From positions 992,001-1,056,000 of the forward strand of contig NZ_JAEQNA010000001.1 in assembly GCF_016722895.1 (NCBI RefSeq): DNA of 64,000 bases, given 5' to 3'. The number at the start of each line of letters is the position of its first letter. The first letter of the stretch is position 1. Source of the stretch: Ramlibacter aurantiacus. GTDB lineage: Bacteria; Pseudomonadota; Gammaproteobacteria; Burkholderiales; Burkholderiaceae_C. A program made the translations under genes and the position numbers. The notes below the pieces were generated by a model that saw only the letters and a list, made by a program, of their open reading frames with translations, searched no databases and was not told the origin of the DNA. Of the stretch, positions 27,818 through 36,768 are shown piece by piece.

Positions 27818-28738
27818 ATGGACCGGTTCACCGAGTTGGCGCTCTTCGTCCAGGTCGCCGACAAACTCAGCCTCAGCGCCGCCGCCGAGGCGATGGGTCT
27901 GTCCAGACCGGCCGCGACGCGGCATTTGGCCGCCCTCGAGAGCCGCCTGAACGTGCGACTGGTGGAGCGCAGCACGCGGCGCCTCTATCTCACCGGCGAA
28001 GGGCAGGAGTTCGTCGAGCGTGCCAGGCAGGTGCTGGCTGAACTGCAGGACGCCGAATCGACGCTGCACCGCAGCGCGGCAAGTCCTTCGGGGCTGCTGC
28101 GGGTGGGCGCATCGCTGTCGTTCGCCATGCAGGTCATCGCGCCGCGACTGCCCGAGTACCACCGCCGCTACCCGCAGGTGCGCGTGCACCTGGAGACCGC
28201 GAACCGTTACCTGGACATCATCGACGAGGGCATCGACGTCGCGATCCGCACGCGCGAGTGGGAACCGGACAGCAGCATCACCATCCGCAGGCTCGCCGCG
28301 ACCCGCCGCGTCCTGGCGGCCTCACCCGGCTACCTGGCGGCCCGGGGCAGGCCCTCATCCCCCGCGGACCTGCGCGGGCACGACCTGCTGGTCTACGTGC
28401 ACGCCAACAACCCGCACGAGCTGAAGTTCGCTCGCGGCAGCGACCGGCAGACGGTCTCGGCGCCCGGCCTGCTCGAGTCGAACGACGGCCAGGTGCTCAG
28501 GGCCGCCGCGCTGAACGGCCTGGGCATCCTGATCCAGCCCAGCTACATCCTTTACGAGGACATCGTGGCGGGGCGGCTGGTGCCGGTGCTGGACGACTGG
28601 GAGCTGCCGCGCCTGCAGATCAACATCAGCTATCCGAGCCGCAAGCACCTGTCGGCCAAGGTGCGCACCTTCATCGACTTCATGGTCTCGGAGTTCGAGC
28701 AGAACCAGTACGAGAAGCGCTGGACGAGCCGGATCTGA
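27818..28738 (+). CDS. LysR-family transcriptional regulator
   Basis: 306 aa. The N-terminal winged helix-turn-helix (residues ~1-62: FTELALFVQVADKLSLSAAAEAMGLSRPAATRHLAALESRLNVRLVERSTRRLYLT) is followed by a LysR substrate-binding domain of the AaeR/CrgA-like subgroup. The ATG at 27818 fits the standard LysR N-terminus. It is divergent from the hydroxyquinol dioxygenase/maleylacetate reductase operon, which suggests that LysR controls it in response to a pathway compound. A second inverted repeat, TGGAA-N7-TTCCA, lies at 27789-27805 close to the start codon. Confidence 0.92.
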   Translation: MDRFTELALFVQVADKLSLSAAAEAMGLSRPAATRHLAALESRLNVRLVERSTRRLYLTGEGQEFVERARQVLAELQDAESTLHRSAASPSGLLRVGASLSFAMQVIAPRLPEYHRRYPQVRVHLETANRYLDIIDEGIDVAIRTREWEPDSSITIRRLAATRRVLAASPGYLAARGRPSSPADLRGHDLLVYVHANNPHELKFARGSDRQTVSAPGLLESNDGQVLRAAALNGLGILIQPSYILYEDIVAGRLVPVLDDWELPRLQINISYPSRKHLSAKVRTFIDFMVSEFEQNQYEKRWTSRI

Positions 28739-28791
28739 GCCTGCGGATCGGGTTGGTTTGCTTGAAAAAGAAAGGATTCTCGAGCGCTGCC

Positions 28792-28819
28792 GCTGAGCCC
28801 GGACCGCGCCGGGTTCAGC
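28792..28819 (-). terminator. Hairpin at the end of marR, facing lysR
   Basis: An 11-bp stem (one G-T pair) with the 6-nt loop ACCGCG. It overlaps the marR stop codon. On the marR (-) strand the hairpin is followed, about 14 nt later, by a T-rich run (CCTTTCTTTTTC). It probably ends marR transcription; for the converging lysR transcript there is no T tract. Confidence 0.55.
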
Positions 28820-29363
28820 TCCCGGGGTCGAGCACGGCCATGTTGTCGTAGAGCTTTCGCAGCATGGCCTTGAGGCTGTCGACCTGCGGCTTGGAAAGCC
28901 CGGCCAGGGCGACGCGCTCGTACAGCTGCGCCAGCGGGATCACCCGCTGGGTCAGGTCGACCCCTTCGGGTGTGAGCCGCAGCGCGATGGCTCGCGCATC
29001 GTCTTCGCTGCGCTCGCGCGCGACCAGCTTGCGCTGGATCATTCCGTCGACGATCCGGGACAGCGTCGAAGGCTCCGCCGTCGTCTGCACCGCCAGGTCC
29101 GACAGCCGCTGGTGCGGCCTCTCGTGCAGGGCCGCACAGACGCGCCACTCGGCCAGGTTGAGGTCGAACGATCGAAGCTGCTTCGAAAAAGCCTGGCCCA
29201 TGCGCATCCCCGCTCGCGTGACCAGGTAAGGCACCGCGTCGGCCAGATCAAATTCCGCGGTCGCCGGCACCGCCGGCGCCTGGACATCATCCTGCCGGCT
29301 CCGCCGGCGCGGGCCCCTGGCAGTGACCGTTTTCGCCGGGTTGCGTTCGACTCCTTTGCTCAT
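28815..29363 (-). CDS. MarR-family transcriptional regulator
   Basis: 182 aa. A charged N-terminal extension of ~35 residues precedes a standard MarR winged helix domain (LNLAEWRVCAALHERPHQRLSDLAVQTTAEPSTLSRIVDGMIQRKLVARERSEDDARAIALRLT). It is divergent from the flavin hydroxylase/decarboxylase operon. MarR proteins near aromatic pathways usually repress and are released by the phenolic or its CoA ester. The palindrome at 29424-29435 and its twin at 27762-27773 are its most likely operators, since MarR sites are often short perfect inverted repeats of this size. Confidence 0.92.
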   Translation of the reverse strand: MSKGVERNPAKTVTARGPRRRSRQDDVQAPAVPATAEFDLADAVPYLVTRAGMRMGQAFSKQLRSFDLNLAEWRVCAALHERPHQRLSDLAVQTTAEPSTLSRIVDGMIQRKLVARERSEDDARAIALRLTPEGVDLTQRVIPLAQLYERVALAGLSKPQVDSLKAMLRKLYDNMAVLDPGS

Positions 29364-29423
29364 GCACGGATCTTAAGCCAGCCGGATTTAGCCCGGCGCG
29401 GGTAAACCCCGACCAAATTTCGA

Positions 29424-29435
29424 TTGCGAATGCAA
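29424..29435. promoter_or_regulatory. Palindromic operator candidate TTGC-GAAT-GCAA (site 2)
   Basis: An inverted repeat in the 126-bp gap between marR and the hydroxylase operon, embedded in an A/T-rich stretch (CAAATTTCGATTGCGAATGC then AAATAT). It differs from site 1 at 27762-27773 by one base in the spacer. Its position suits repression of both divergent promoters. Confidence 0.65.
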
Positions 29436-29489
29436 ATATCCTGTCCGACACTAAACGTGCAGTTTCCACTAAACAACCGGGTCCCGACC

Positions 29490-30755
29490 ATGCCTCAAGC
29501 CCCCTCGTCCACCTTGATGAATTCGTCCGCGCTGCCCGTCGCACCGGGTCGCCAATCGCCCGTCTCGTCGGCACCGCCGCTGGAAACGATCCTTGCGAAC
29601 GCACGCGAACTGGTGCCGGTGCTGCGAGCGCGCGCGCCGGCCACCGAACGAGAGCGCCGCGTGTCCGAGGAAACCACCCGCGCCTTCCGGGAAGCGGGTT
29701 TCTTCCGGCTGATGCAGCCGGCGCGCTATGGCGGCTACGAGTACGGATTCACGGCCTTCATGGACGTGATCGGCGAGCTGGCGCGCGGCTGCACCGCCTC
29801 GGCCTGGGGCTGTTCGCTGGGAGCGATCCACCAGTGGCTGATCGGCACCTTCCCGCAGCAGGCGCAGGACGATGTCTGGCTGCATGACCCGGATGCGATC
29901 GCCTGCGGCTCCTATGCCCCGGCCACGCTCGCCCAGGCCGTCGACGGCGGCTACATGATCCAGGGACGCTGGCTGTTCGCCTCCAACGTGGACAACTCGC
30001 AGTGGGCGCTGCTGGGGGTGAACTTCCCGCCGGCCGAGAAGGGCGCGCCGCCGCAACCCGGCTTCCTGCTGGCCCCGCGCAAGGACTGGGTCATCGAGGA
30101 CGACTGGCATGTCGCCGGCCAGGCCGGCACCGGCTCCAAGGCCATCCGCATCGACGATCCGATCTTCGTTCCCGGCCACCGCAAGATCACCTTCGCCGAG
30201 GCTTCCTCGGGCCGCCCTCCGGGCTCGCAGGCCAACGGCAACCCGATCTACCGGATCCCCTTCCTGTCCGCCGTGCCCGTGTGCCTGGTCGCCCCGATCG
30301 TGGGGACGGCGCAGGGCGCGGTCGACGCTTTCATCGAGCTTTGCGGCAGCCGGGTCACGCGGGGTGCGGCGGCTGGCGGTGGGGCCCGGCTGGCCGATTT
30401 CTTCCCGGTGCAGTCGCGCCTGGCGGAAGCGGCCGCCTCGGTGGACGCGGCGCGCCTGCTGCTCGATCGGGACACCACCGACGTGGAGCGGCTGGCGCTG
30501 CGCGGCGAGGCCATCACCGTGGCCGATCGGATCCGCAACCGGCGGGACCACGCGTTCGCGGCCCGCCTGTCCAAGGAGGCGGTGGAGGCCGTGTTTGCCT
30601 GCGTCGGCGGGGCCGGCCTCGCCCTGGACCAGCCGATCCAGCGGATGTGGCGCGATGCGAACTCCATCGCCCGCCACTACAGCCTCAACTGGGACGCGGT
30701 CTCCTCGATGGTGGGCCAGTACCTGCTGGGGCTGGAACCCAAGGGCCAGTATTGA
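29490..30755 (+). CDS. graA: Flavin-dependent resorcinol hydroxylase, oxygenase component (acyl-CoA dehydrogenase fold)
   Basis: 421 aa from the ATG at 29490. It belongs to the group D flavin monooxygenases related to HsaA and 4-hydroxyphenylacetate C2 oxygenase: REAGFFRLMQPARYGGYEYGFTAF near the N-terminus, ARGCTASAWGCSLGAIHQWL, GRWLFASNVDNSQWALLG, GTGSKAI, and a C-terminal helical bundle ending WDAVSSMVGQYLLGLEP. It uses reduced flavin supplied by the partner reductase encoded 12 bp downstream. Flanked by gamma-resorcylate decarboxylase and hydroxyquinol dioxygenase genes, its substrate is most likely resorcinol (to hydroxyquinol), as in the gra cluster of Rhizobium MTP-10005. Substrate is inferred from context. 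Confidence 0.85.
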   Translation: MPQAPSSTLMNSSALPVAPGRQSPVSSAPPLETILANARELVPVLRARAPATERERRVSEETTRAFREAGFFRLMQPARYGGYEYGFTAFMDVIGELARGCTASAWGCSLGAIHQWLIGTFPQQAQDDVWLHDPDAIACGSYAPATLAQAVDGGYMIQGRWLFASNVDNSQWALLGVNFPPAEKGAPPQPGFLLAPRKDWVIEDDWHVAGQAGTGSKAIRIDDPIFVPGHRKITFAEASSGRPPGSQANGNPIYRIPFLSAVPVCLVAPIVGTAQGAVDAFIELCGSRVTRGAAAGGGARLADFFPVQSRLAEAAASVDAARLLLDRDTTDVERLALRGEAITVADRIRNRRDHAFAARLSKEAVEAVFACVGGAGLALDQPIQRMWRDANSIARHYSLNWDAVSSMVGQYLLGLEPKGQY

Positions 30756-30767
30756 GCGGGGCCTGCG

Positions 30768-31319
30768 ATGTTTGCCTGGGCCCCTGCCGCCATCGACGCT
30801 CCGGCGCACGACCACAGTCTGCTGCGCCGCGCGCTCGCAACCTTTCCCACCGGCGTCTGCCTGGTGACCACCGTGTCCGACGCAGGCAAGCGCGAGGGCA
30901 TGACCATCAACTCGTTCGCCTCGGTGTCCATGTCGCCGCCGCTGATTCTCTGGAGCATCCGCGACGAGGCGCGCAGCGCCGACGCGTTCCTGACCTGCCG
31001 GCACTTCTGCGTGAGCGTGCTGTCGGCGGCGCAACGCGACCTGGCCATGCACTTCGCCCGCCCGGCGCCGGACAAGTTCGCCGATTGCGAGGACCGCTTC
31101 CAGCCCGGCTTCGGCGGCTGCCCGGTCCTGCGCGAAGCCGCCGCCAACTTCGAGTGCTCGACCTATTCGCGCTACCTGGAAGGGGACCACACCATCCTCC
31201 TGGGTCGCGTGGAGCGATTTTCCAGCCAGCCCGCCGCTTCGCTCGTTTTCCATTCCGGCCAGATGGGGTCGGTGTGGGAGCTGGCGGCCAGCCTTCCCCA
31301 ACCATCACAAGCCATCTGA
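30768..31319 (+). CDS. graD: Flavin reductase component of the hydroxylase
   Basis: 183 aa, flavin reductase-like FMN-binding split-barrel family: LRRALATFPTGVCLVTTVSDAGKREGMTINSFASVSMSPPLILWSI is the diagnostic N-terminal block, followed by FCVSVLSAAQRDLAMHFA and a C-terminal DHTILLGRVERF. It reduces FMN/FAD with NAD(P)H for the oxygenase immediately upstream (12-bp gap), and the decarboxylase follows. The three genes form one operon with the Bug receptor. Two-component pairing is strongly supported by adjacency. Confidence 0.9.
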   Translation: MFAWAPAAIDAPAHDHSLLRRALATFPTGVCLVTTVSDAGKREGMTINSFASVSMSPPLILWSIRDEARSADAFLTCRHFCVSVLSAAQRDLAMHFARPAPDKFADCEDRFQPGFGGCPVLREAAANFECSTYSRYLEGDHTILLGRVERFSSQPAASLVFHSGQMGSVWELAASLPQPSQAI

Positions 31320-31334
31320 ACAGGAGACATGCAC

Positions 31335-32324
31335 ATGCAAGGAAAGATCGGACTCGAGGAACATTTCGCCATCGAAGACACCCTGCAGGATTCGGCCGGA
31401 TTCGTTCCGGGCGACTACTGGCGTGAACTCAGCGCACGCCTGCTCGACATCCAGGAGCGGCGGCTGCGCGAGATGGATGCGCACGGCATGCAGATGATGC
31501 TGCTGTCGCTCAACGCCCCGGCGGTCCAGGCCATTCCCGCGGTGGCCAGGGCCCACGAGATCGCGCTGCGGGCGAACGACTTCCTGGCCGAACAGGTCGC
31601 CCGGCGTCCGGACCGCTTCCAGGGTCTCGCGGCGCTGCCCATGCAGGACCCGGACCTGGCTACCCGGGAGCTCGAGCGCTGCGTGCGCGAGCTCGGCTTC
31701 AAGGGCGCGCTGGTCAACGGCTTCTCGCAGGTGGGGACCCCGGACCACATCGTCTACCTGGACGATGCGCGCTACGACGGCTTCTGGGCCGCGGTGGAAC
31801 AGCTGGACGTGCCGTTCTACCTGCATCCGCGGAACCCGATCCCCACCTGGTCGCAGATCTATGAGGGGCACCCCTGGTTGCTCGGGCCCACCTGGGCCTT
31901 CGGCCAGGAGACCGCGGTGCATGCGCTGCGCCTGATGGCCTGCGGCCTGTTCGATCGCCACCCTGGACTGAAGATCGTGCTGGGCCACCTGGGCGAGGGA
32001 CTGCCCTACAGCATCTGGCGCGTGGACAACCGCAACGCATGGGTGCAGACGCCCAAGGCCTATCCGGCCAAGCGGGCGCTGGGCGACTACTTCCGCGAGA
32101 ACTTCTGGATCACCACCTCGGGCAACTTCCGCACGCAGACGCTGATCGACGCCATCCTGGAAATGGGCTCCGACCGGATCCTCTTCTCCACCGACTGGCC
32201 GTTCGAGAACGTCGATCACGCGGCGCAGTGGTTCGACAACGCCAGCATCAGCGAGGCCGACCGCCGCAAGATCGGACGCGGCAACGCCGTCGAGCTGTTC
32301 AAGCTGGGTTCCACGCTGGCCTGA
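31335..32324 (+). CDS. graF: Gamma-resorcylate (2,6-dihydroxybenzoate) decarboxylase
   Basis: 329 aa, amidohydrolase-2 superfamily. It non-oxidatively converts 2,6-dihydroxybenzoate to resorcinol (reversible). The N-terminal metal motif GLEEHF (Glu and His), LHPRNP, LGHLGEGLPY and the C-terminal STDWPFENVDHAA match the known gamma-resorcylate decarboxylases almost word for word, including FVPGDYW and SLNAPAVQAIP. Two ATGs are possible; I chose 31335 because AGGAG lies at the proper distance from it and too close to the ATG at 31329. It feeds resorcinol to the hydroxylase encoded just upstream. Confidence 0.96.
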   Translation: MQGKIGLEEHFAIEDTLQDSAGFVPGDYWRELSARLLDIQERRLREMDAHGMQMMLLSLNAPAVQAIPAVARAHEIALRANDFLAEQVARRPDRFQGLAALPMQDPDLATRELERCVRELGFKGALVNGFSQVGTPDHIVYLDDARYDGFWAAVEQLDVPFYLHPRNPIPTWSQIYEGHPWLLGPTWAFGQETAVHALRLMACGLFDRHPGLKIVLGHLGEGLPYSIWRVDNRNAWVQTPKAYPAKRALGDYFRENFWITTSGNFRTQTLIDAILEMGSDRILFSTDWPFENVDHAAQWFDNASISEADRRKIGRGNAVELFKLGSTLA

Positions 32325-32350
32325 CCCATCCGACACGAAGGAGACATGAC

Positions 32351-33346
32351 ATGAGCCCATCCCTTGCCCGACGCCGCCTGCTCACCGCGGCCGCATCCCT
32401 CGCAGCCGCCGCACTGCTGCACTCACCCGCCGCCTGGGCCCAGGGGCCGAACTGGCCCACCCGACCGGTCAAGCTGGTCGTGCCCTTCCCCGCAGGTACC
32501 GCACCCGACGTCGCAGCGCGGCTCCTGGCCGACAAGCTGTCGCAGGGCTGGGGGCAAAGCGTGGTGGTGGACAACCGGCCCGGGGCCGGGGCCATTCCGG
32601 GCATGGTGGCCGCCGCGCGCTCGGCCCCGGACGGCTACACCATCGCCTTCGTACCGGCGGCGGCTGCGACCATCACGCCCTTCGTCCACAAGAACCCGCA
32701 GTACGACATCAACACGGATTTCGTGGCCGTCGCGCCCGTCGCGACCGCGCCGATGATGATCGTGGTCGACGCCAGGTCGGACGTGCACAACCTCGCCGAC
32801 CTGGCCCGGCTGTCCCGCAGCAAGCCCGGCAAGCTGAACTTCGCCGCCGCGCAAGTCAATTCGCTCCCCCACCTGACCGGCGCGATGCTCGATCGCCTGG
32901 GCAAGCTGGGCATGTTCACCGTGCCCTACCAGGGGTCGCCCGCCGCCGTGAACGGCGTGCTCGGCGGCGATGCGCTGATGACCATCGACGGCATCGCCGG
33001 CCTGGTCCAGCATGTCAAGGCGGGCAAGCTGCGCGCGCTGGCCATCACCTCGGACAAGCGCTTACCTGGCTTCGAGGACATTCCCACCGCCTCGGAAACC
33101 TACAAGGGCTTCGAATCGGTCGGCTGGTTCGGCCTGTTCGTCCCGACGGGCACTCCGCAGCCCATCGTCGATGCCATCAACGCGCACACGAACAAGGCCA
33201 TGGCCAACCCGGACCTGGTGCAGCGCTTCGCCGAACTGGGCATGTACCCGCGCACCGGCTCGGCCGCCTCGCTGAAGGACTTCACGCAGGAGCAGCAACA
33301 GCTGTTCAAGCGTTGGGTTGCCGAGCTGGGCCTGCAGGCGCAGTGA
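32351..33346 (+). CDS. Bug-family tripartite tricarboxylate transporter receptor
   Basis: 331 aa, a periplasmic binding protein of the Bug/TctC family. The signal peptide has an Arg-rich start (SLARRRLLTAAA) and ends AWA-QGPNWPTRPVKLVVPFPAGTAPD, the typical opening strand and loop. VDNRPGAGAIPG and the C-terminal YKGFESVGWFGLFVPTGTP are further family motifs. It starts 26 bp after the decarboxylase stop, so it probably captures an aromatic acid such as gamma-resorcylate for the pathway. No TctA/TctB membrane genes are in the window. It is one of five such receptors here. Confidence 0.93.
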   Translation: MSPSLARRRLLTAAASLAAAALLHSPAAWAQGPNWPTRPVKLVVPFPAGTAPDVAARLLADKLSQGWGQSVVVDNRPGAGAIPGMVAAARSAPDGYTIAFVPAAAATITPFVHKNPQYDINTDFVAVAPVATAPMMIVVDARSDVHNLADLARLSRSKPGKLNFAAAQVNSLPHLTGAMLDRLGKLGMFTVPYQGSPAAVNGVLGGDALMTIDGIAGLVQHVKAGKLRALAITSDKRLPGFEDIPTASETYKGFESVGWFGLFVPTGTPQPIVDAINAHTNKAMANPDLVQRFAELGMYPRTGSAASLKDFTQEQQQLFKRWVAELGLQAQ

Positions 33347-33433
33347 CCGCCGCGCCCATGCCGCCGCGCACGCACACGGTCGACTCGCGGACCCGTACCA
33401 TCCGCAGGTTGTGCACACGATTCCAAGACACTC

Positions 33434-34072
33434 ATGATCCATCTGCATGCCTACGACACGCCCAACGGCCGGAAGATCAGCGTCGCCCTCGAGGAAATGC
33501 AACTTCCCTACGACGTGACCATCGTCGATATCGGCAAGGGCGAGCAGTTCAGCGATGAGTTCCTGCGCATCAGCCCGAACAACAAGATTCCTGCCATCGT
33601 CGACGACGCTGGGCCCGAAGGGGAACTGAGCATCTTCGAGTCCGGTGCGATCCTGGTGTACCTCGGCCAGAAGACCGGCAAGTTCTGGCCCGCATCGATC
33701 GCGGAGCAGGCAGAAGTCATGCAGTGGCTGATGTTCCAGGTCGGTGGATTCGGGCCCATCCCCGGGCAGGTGCACCATTTCCTCGGGCTTGCCAACGAAG
33801 AGGAGCGGCGCTACGGCCTGGCGCGATTCCAGTCGGAGACGCGGCGGCTTTACGGCGTGATGGATCGCCATCTGGAGGACCGCCGCTATTTCGCGCGAGA
33901 CATCTCCATCGCGGACTTCGCGATCCTCGGTTGGGTGTGGCGACACGCCAGGCACCAGGTCGACCTGGCCGACTTCCCGGCGGTGGCGCGCTGGTACGAA
34001 GAGATGATGGCGCGGCCCGGCGTGACGCGGGGGTTCCAGGTGGCGCTGCGCCGGAATGAAGCGAAGGCCTGA
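33434..34072 (+). CDS. Glutathione S-transferase family protein
   Basis: 212 aa. The N-terminal thioredoxin-like domain (MIHLHAYDTPNGRKISVALEEMQLPY...NNKIPAIVDD...IFESGAILVYLGQKTG) carries the Pro-Ala and Glu-Ser glutathione-binding positions. The C-terminal helical domain has WLMFQVGGFGPIPGQVHHF and DISIADFAILGW. It resembles YfcG/YghU-type nu-class GSTs, whose active residue is Asn after Thr-Pro (here Thr-Pro-Asn). It lies 87 bp after the Bug receptor; it could protect against reactive quinones from hydroxyquinol, but that is inference. Confidence 0.92.
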   Translation: MIHLHAYDTPNGRKISVALEEMQLPYDVTIVDIGKGEQFSDEFLRISPNNKIPAIVDDAGPEGELSIFESGAILVYLGQKTGKFWPASIAEQAEVMQWLMFQVGGFGPIPGQVHHFLGLANEEERRYGLARFQSETRRLYGVMDRHLEDRRYFARDISIADFAILGWVWRHARHQVDLADFPAVARWYEEMMARPGVTRGFQVALRRNEAKA

Positions 34073-34114
34073 GGCCGCGGTCCTTTCGGCATCCGGCCTG
34101 TCCGGAGAAGTCTC

Positions 34115-36745
34115 CTAGAACTGCTCCGGCCTGCCCAGCGCACGGCGCGCCGCGCGGACGATCGCCGCGGCATCCACGCCGAAGAACTGCCGCAGGGCCG
34201 CGCGCGTATCGCTGCGGCCGAAGCCGTCGGTGCCCAGGGTGACGTAGCGGCGCCCGGCCGGCAGGTACGCCCGGATGCTTTCCGGCACGGCCCGGACGTA
34301 GTCACTGGCGGCGATCACCGGGCCCTCGCCGTCCAGCCGCTGCGCCACGTGAGGCACGAGGTCGCCGCCTGCGCCATCCAGGGCACGCTGTTCGCAGGCC
34401 AGGCCGTCGCGCGCCAGCTCACTCCAGCTGGTGACGCTGAACACGTCGGAGGCGATGCCCTGCGCAGCCAGCTGCTCGGCCGCCTGGATCACTTCGGTCA
34501 GGATGGCGCCGGAGCCGAGCAGCGTGACCCGCTGCGTCGCATCCGCATCGCCGTATCGCGCGAAGCGCCAGCAGCCGCGGAGCACGTCCGCGTGCGCCCC
34601 GGGCGGCACGTCGGGCTGCGCGTAGCTCTCGTTCATCAACGTGAGGTAGTAGAAGACGTCGCGCTGTTGCACCAGCATCTCCCGCATGCCGTGGTCCACG
34701 ATGACGGCCATCTCGCCCGCGAACGCCGGGTCGTACGCCTTGCAGTTCGGGATGGTGGCGGCCACCAGGTGGCTGCTGCCGTCCTGGTGCTGCAGGCCTT
34801 CGCCGGCCAGGGTGGTGCGGCCCGCCGTGGCCCCCAGCAGGAAGCCGCGCGCGCGCTGGTCGGCGGCCGCCCAGATGGCGTCACCGACGCGCTGGAAACC
34901 GAACATCGAGTAGTAGATGTAGAAGGGCAGCATGGCCAGCCCGTGCACGCTGTAGCTGGTGGCTGCCGCCGTCCAGCTGGCGATGGCGCCGGCCTCGCTG
35001 ATGCCCTCCTCCAGGATCTGGCCGTCCAGCGCTTCGCGGTACGAGAGCACCGAGCCGATGTCCTCCGGCTCGTACTTCTGTCCCACGCTCGAGTAGATGC
35101 CCACCTGCTTGAACAGGTTGGCCATGCCGAAGGTGCGCGCCTCGTCCGCGACGATGGGCACGATGCGCGGGCCGAGCTCCGGGTCCTTCAGCAGCGCACC
35201 CAGCAGGCGCACGAACGCCATGGTGGTGGACATCTCCTTGCCGGCCGCCTGCAGCGCGAAGCGCGCATAGGCATCCGTGGGCGGAACCGGCACGACGGCG
35301 CACGCCGTCTCGCGCCGGGGCAGGTAGCCACCCAGCGCCTGGCGCCGCGCGTGCAGGTAGCGCATCTCGGCGCTGTCCTCGGCCGGCTTGAAGAACGCGA
35401 GCTGGGTGGCCTGCTGGTCGGACAGGGGCAGGTTGAACCGGTTGCGGAATTCCAGCAGCGCCGTCTCGTCGAGCTTCTTCTGGCTGTGCGTGGTCATCTT
35501 TCCCTGCCCTGCGGTGCCCATGCCGTACCCCTTCTTGGTGTGCGCCAGGATCACCGTGGGCTGGCCACCGTGCGCCGCGGCGGCGGCATAGGCGGCGTGG
35601 ATCTTGACCAGGTCGTGGCCGCCGCGCTTCAGGCGGTCGATCTGCTCGTCGGTCATGCCCTGCGCCAGGCGGGCGAGTGCGTCGTCCTGGCCGAAGAAGT
35701 GATCGCGGTTGAAGCGGCCGTCCTTGGCGGCGAAGGTCTGCATCTGGCCGTCGACGGTGCGGGCGAAGGTGCGCACCAGGGCATTCGTGGTGTCGCGCGC
35801 GAACAGGCCGTCCCAGTCACTGCCCCACAGCAGCTTGATCACGTTCCAGCCGGCGCCGCGGAACAGCTTTTCCAGTTCGTCGACGATGCGGCCGTTGCCG
35901 CGCACCGGGCCATCGAGGCGCTGCAGGTTGCAGTTGACCACCCACACCAGGTTGTCCAGCTTCTCGCGCGAGGCGAGCGTGAGCGCGCTCATGCTCTCGG
36001 GCTCGTCCATCTCCCCGTCCCCGAACACGCCCCACACCTTGCGCCCGCCGCAGTCGAGCAGGTTGCGATGGCTGAGATAGCGCATGAATCGGGCGTGGTA
36101 GATCGAGCTGATCGGGCCGATGCCCATCGAGCCCGTGGGGAACTGCCAGAAGTCCGGCATCAGCCAGGGGTGCGGATAGCTGGAAAGGCCGCGAGCGCCC
36201 TGCGCCGGCGCGGTGACCTCCTGGCGGTAATGGGCCAGGTCCTGCTCCGTCAGCCGGCCCTCGAGGAAGGCGCGCGCGTAAACGCCCGGGGCGCTGTGCG
36301 GCTGGAAGAACACCAGGTCGCCCGACGGGGCGGTGTCGCGACCCCGGAAGAAATGGTTGAAGCCCACTTCGAAAAGGTCCGCGGCGCTCGCATAGCTGGC
36401 GATGTGGCCGCCCAGCTCGCCATACGCGGTGTTGGCCCGCACCACCATGGCCAGGGCGTTCCAGCGGATCAGAGATCCCAGGCGCTCCTCGATGGCCAGG
36501 TCGCCGGGGAAGTCGGGTTGGCGCTCCACGGAAATCGTATTCACGTAGGGCGTGACCAGCTCCGGCGACCAGCCCACCACCGGGGCGCGGGCCATCACCG
36601 CGAGTTCGTCCAGGATGAAGCGCGCGCGCTCGGGGCCCTCGGTCTCGACGAGTGACAGGAACGCGTCGCGCCACTCCTGCGTTTCGACGGGATCGGCGTC
36701 GCCGGACAGGTCGATGAAGTGACGGGTGATGCTGTGGTTGGCCAT
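34115..36745 (-). CDS. aceE: Homodimeric 2-oxoacid dehydrogenase E1 component (AceE / MdeB type)
   Basis: 876 aa from the ATG at 36745, full length for homodimeric E1. The thiamine diphosphate site is visible (GDGEMDEPES...WVVNCNLQRLDGPVRGNG) and other conserved AceE blocks occur (GHIASYASAADLFEVGFNHFFRG, HTKKGYGMG, YYSMFGFQRVGDAIWAAADQRARGF, TAGRTTLAGEGLQHQDGSSH). No E2 or E3 gene accompanies it. The divergent Lrp-type regulator recalls the mdeR-mdeB arrangement of Pseudomonas, where MdeB is a 2-ketobutyrate dehydrogenase E1. So this may be a specialised paralog rather than the housekeeping pyruvate dehydrogenase. The substrate cannot be settled from sequence alone. Confidence 0.9.
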   Translation of the reverse strand: MANHSITRHFIDLSGDADPVETQEWRDAFLSLVETEGPERARFILDELAVMARAPVVGWSPELVTPYVNTISVERQPDFPGDLAIEERLGSLIRWNALAMVVRANTAYGELGGHIASYASAADLFEVGFNHFFRGRDTAPSGDLVFFQPHSAPGVYARAFLEGRLTEQDLAHYRQEVTAPAQGARGLSSYPHPWLMPDFWQFPTGSMGIGPISSIYHARFMRYLSHRNLLDCGGRKVWGVFGDGEMDEPESMSALTLASREKLDNLVWVVNCNLQRLDGPVRGNGRIVDELEKLFRGAGWNVIKLLWGSDWDGLFARDTTNALVRTFARTVDGQMQTFAAKDGRFNRDHFFGQDDALARLAQGMTDEQIDRLKRGGHDLVKIHAAYAAAAAHGGQPTVILAHTKKGYGMGTAGQGKMTTHSQKKLDETALLEFRNRFNLPLSDQQATQLAFFKPAEDSAEMRYLHARRQALGGYLPRRETACAVVPVPPTDAYARFALQAAGKEMSTTMAFVRLLGALLKDPELGPRIVPIVADEARTFGMANLFKQVGIYSSVGQKYEPEDIGSVLSYREALDGQILEEGISEAGAIASWTAAATSYSVHGLAMLPFYIYYSMFGFQRVGDAIWAAADQRARGFLLGATAGRTTLAGEGLQHQDGSSHLVAATIPNCKAYDPAFAGEMAVIVDHGMREMLVQQRDVFYYLTLMNESYAQPDVPPGAHADVLRGCWRFARYGDADATQRVTLLGSGAILTEVIQAAEQLAAQGIASDVFSVTSWSELARDGLACEQRALDGAGGDLVPHVAQRLDGEGPVIAASDYVRAVPESIRAYLPAGRRYVTLGTDGFGRSDTRAALRQFFGVDAAAIVRAARRALGRPEQF

Positions 36746-36768
36746 GCGGCCACTGTAGTTCGGGCCGT

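Noticed and set aside
29469-31301. 610-codon open frame opposite the hydroxylase and reductase
   Set aside because: Antisense shadow; both plus-strand genes have strong family signatures.
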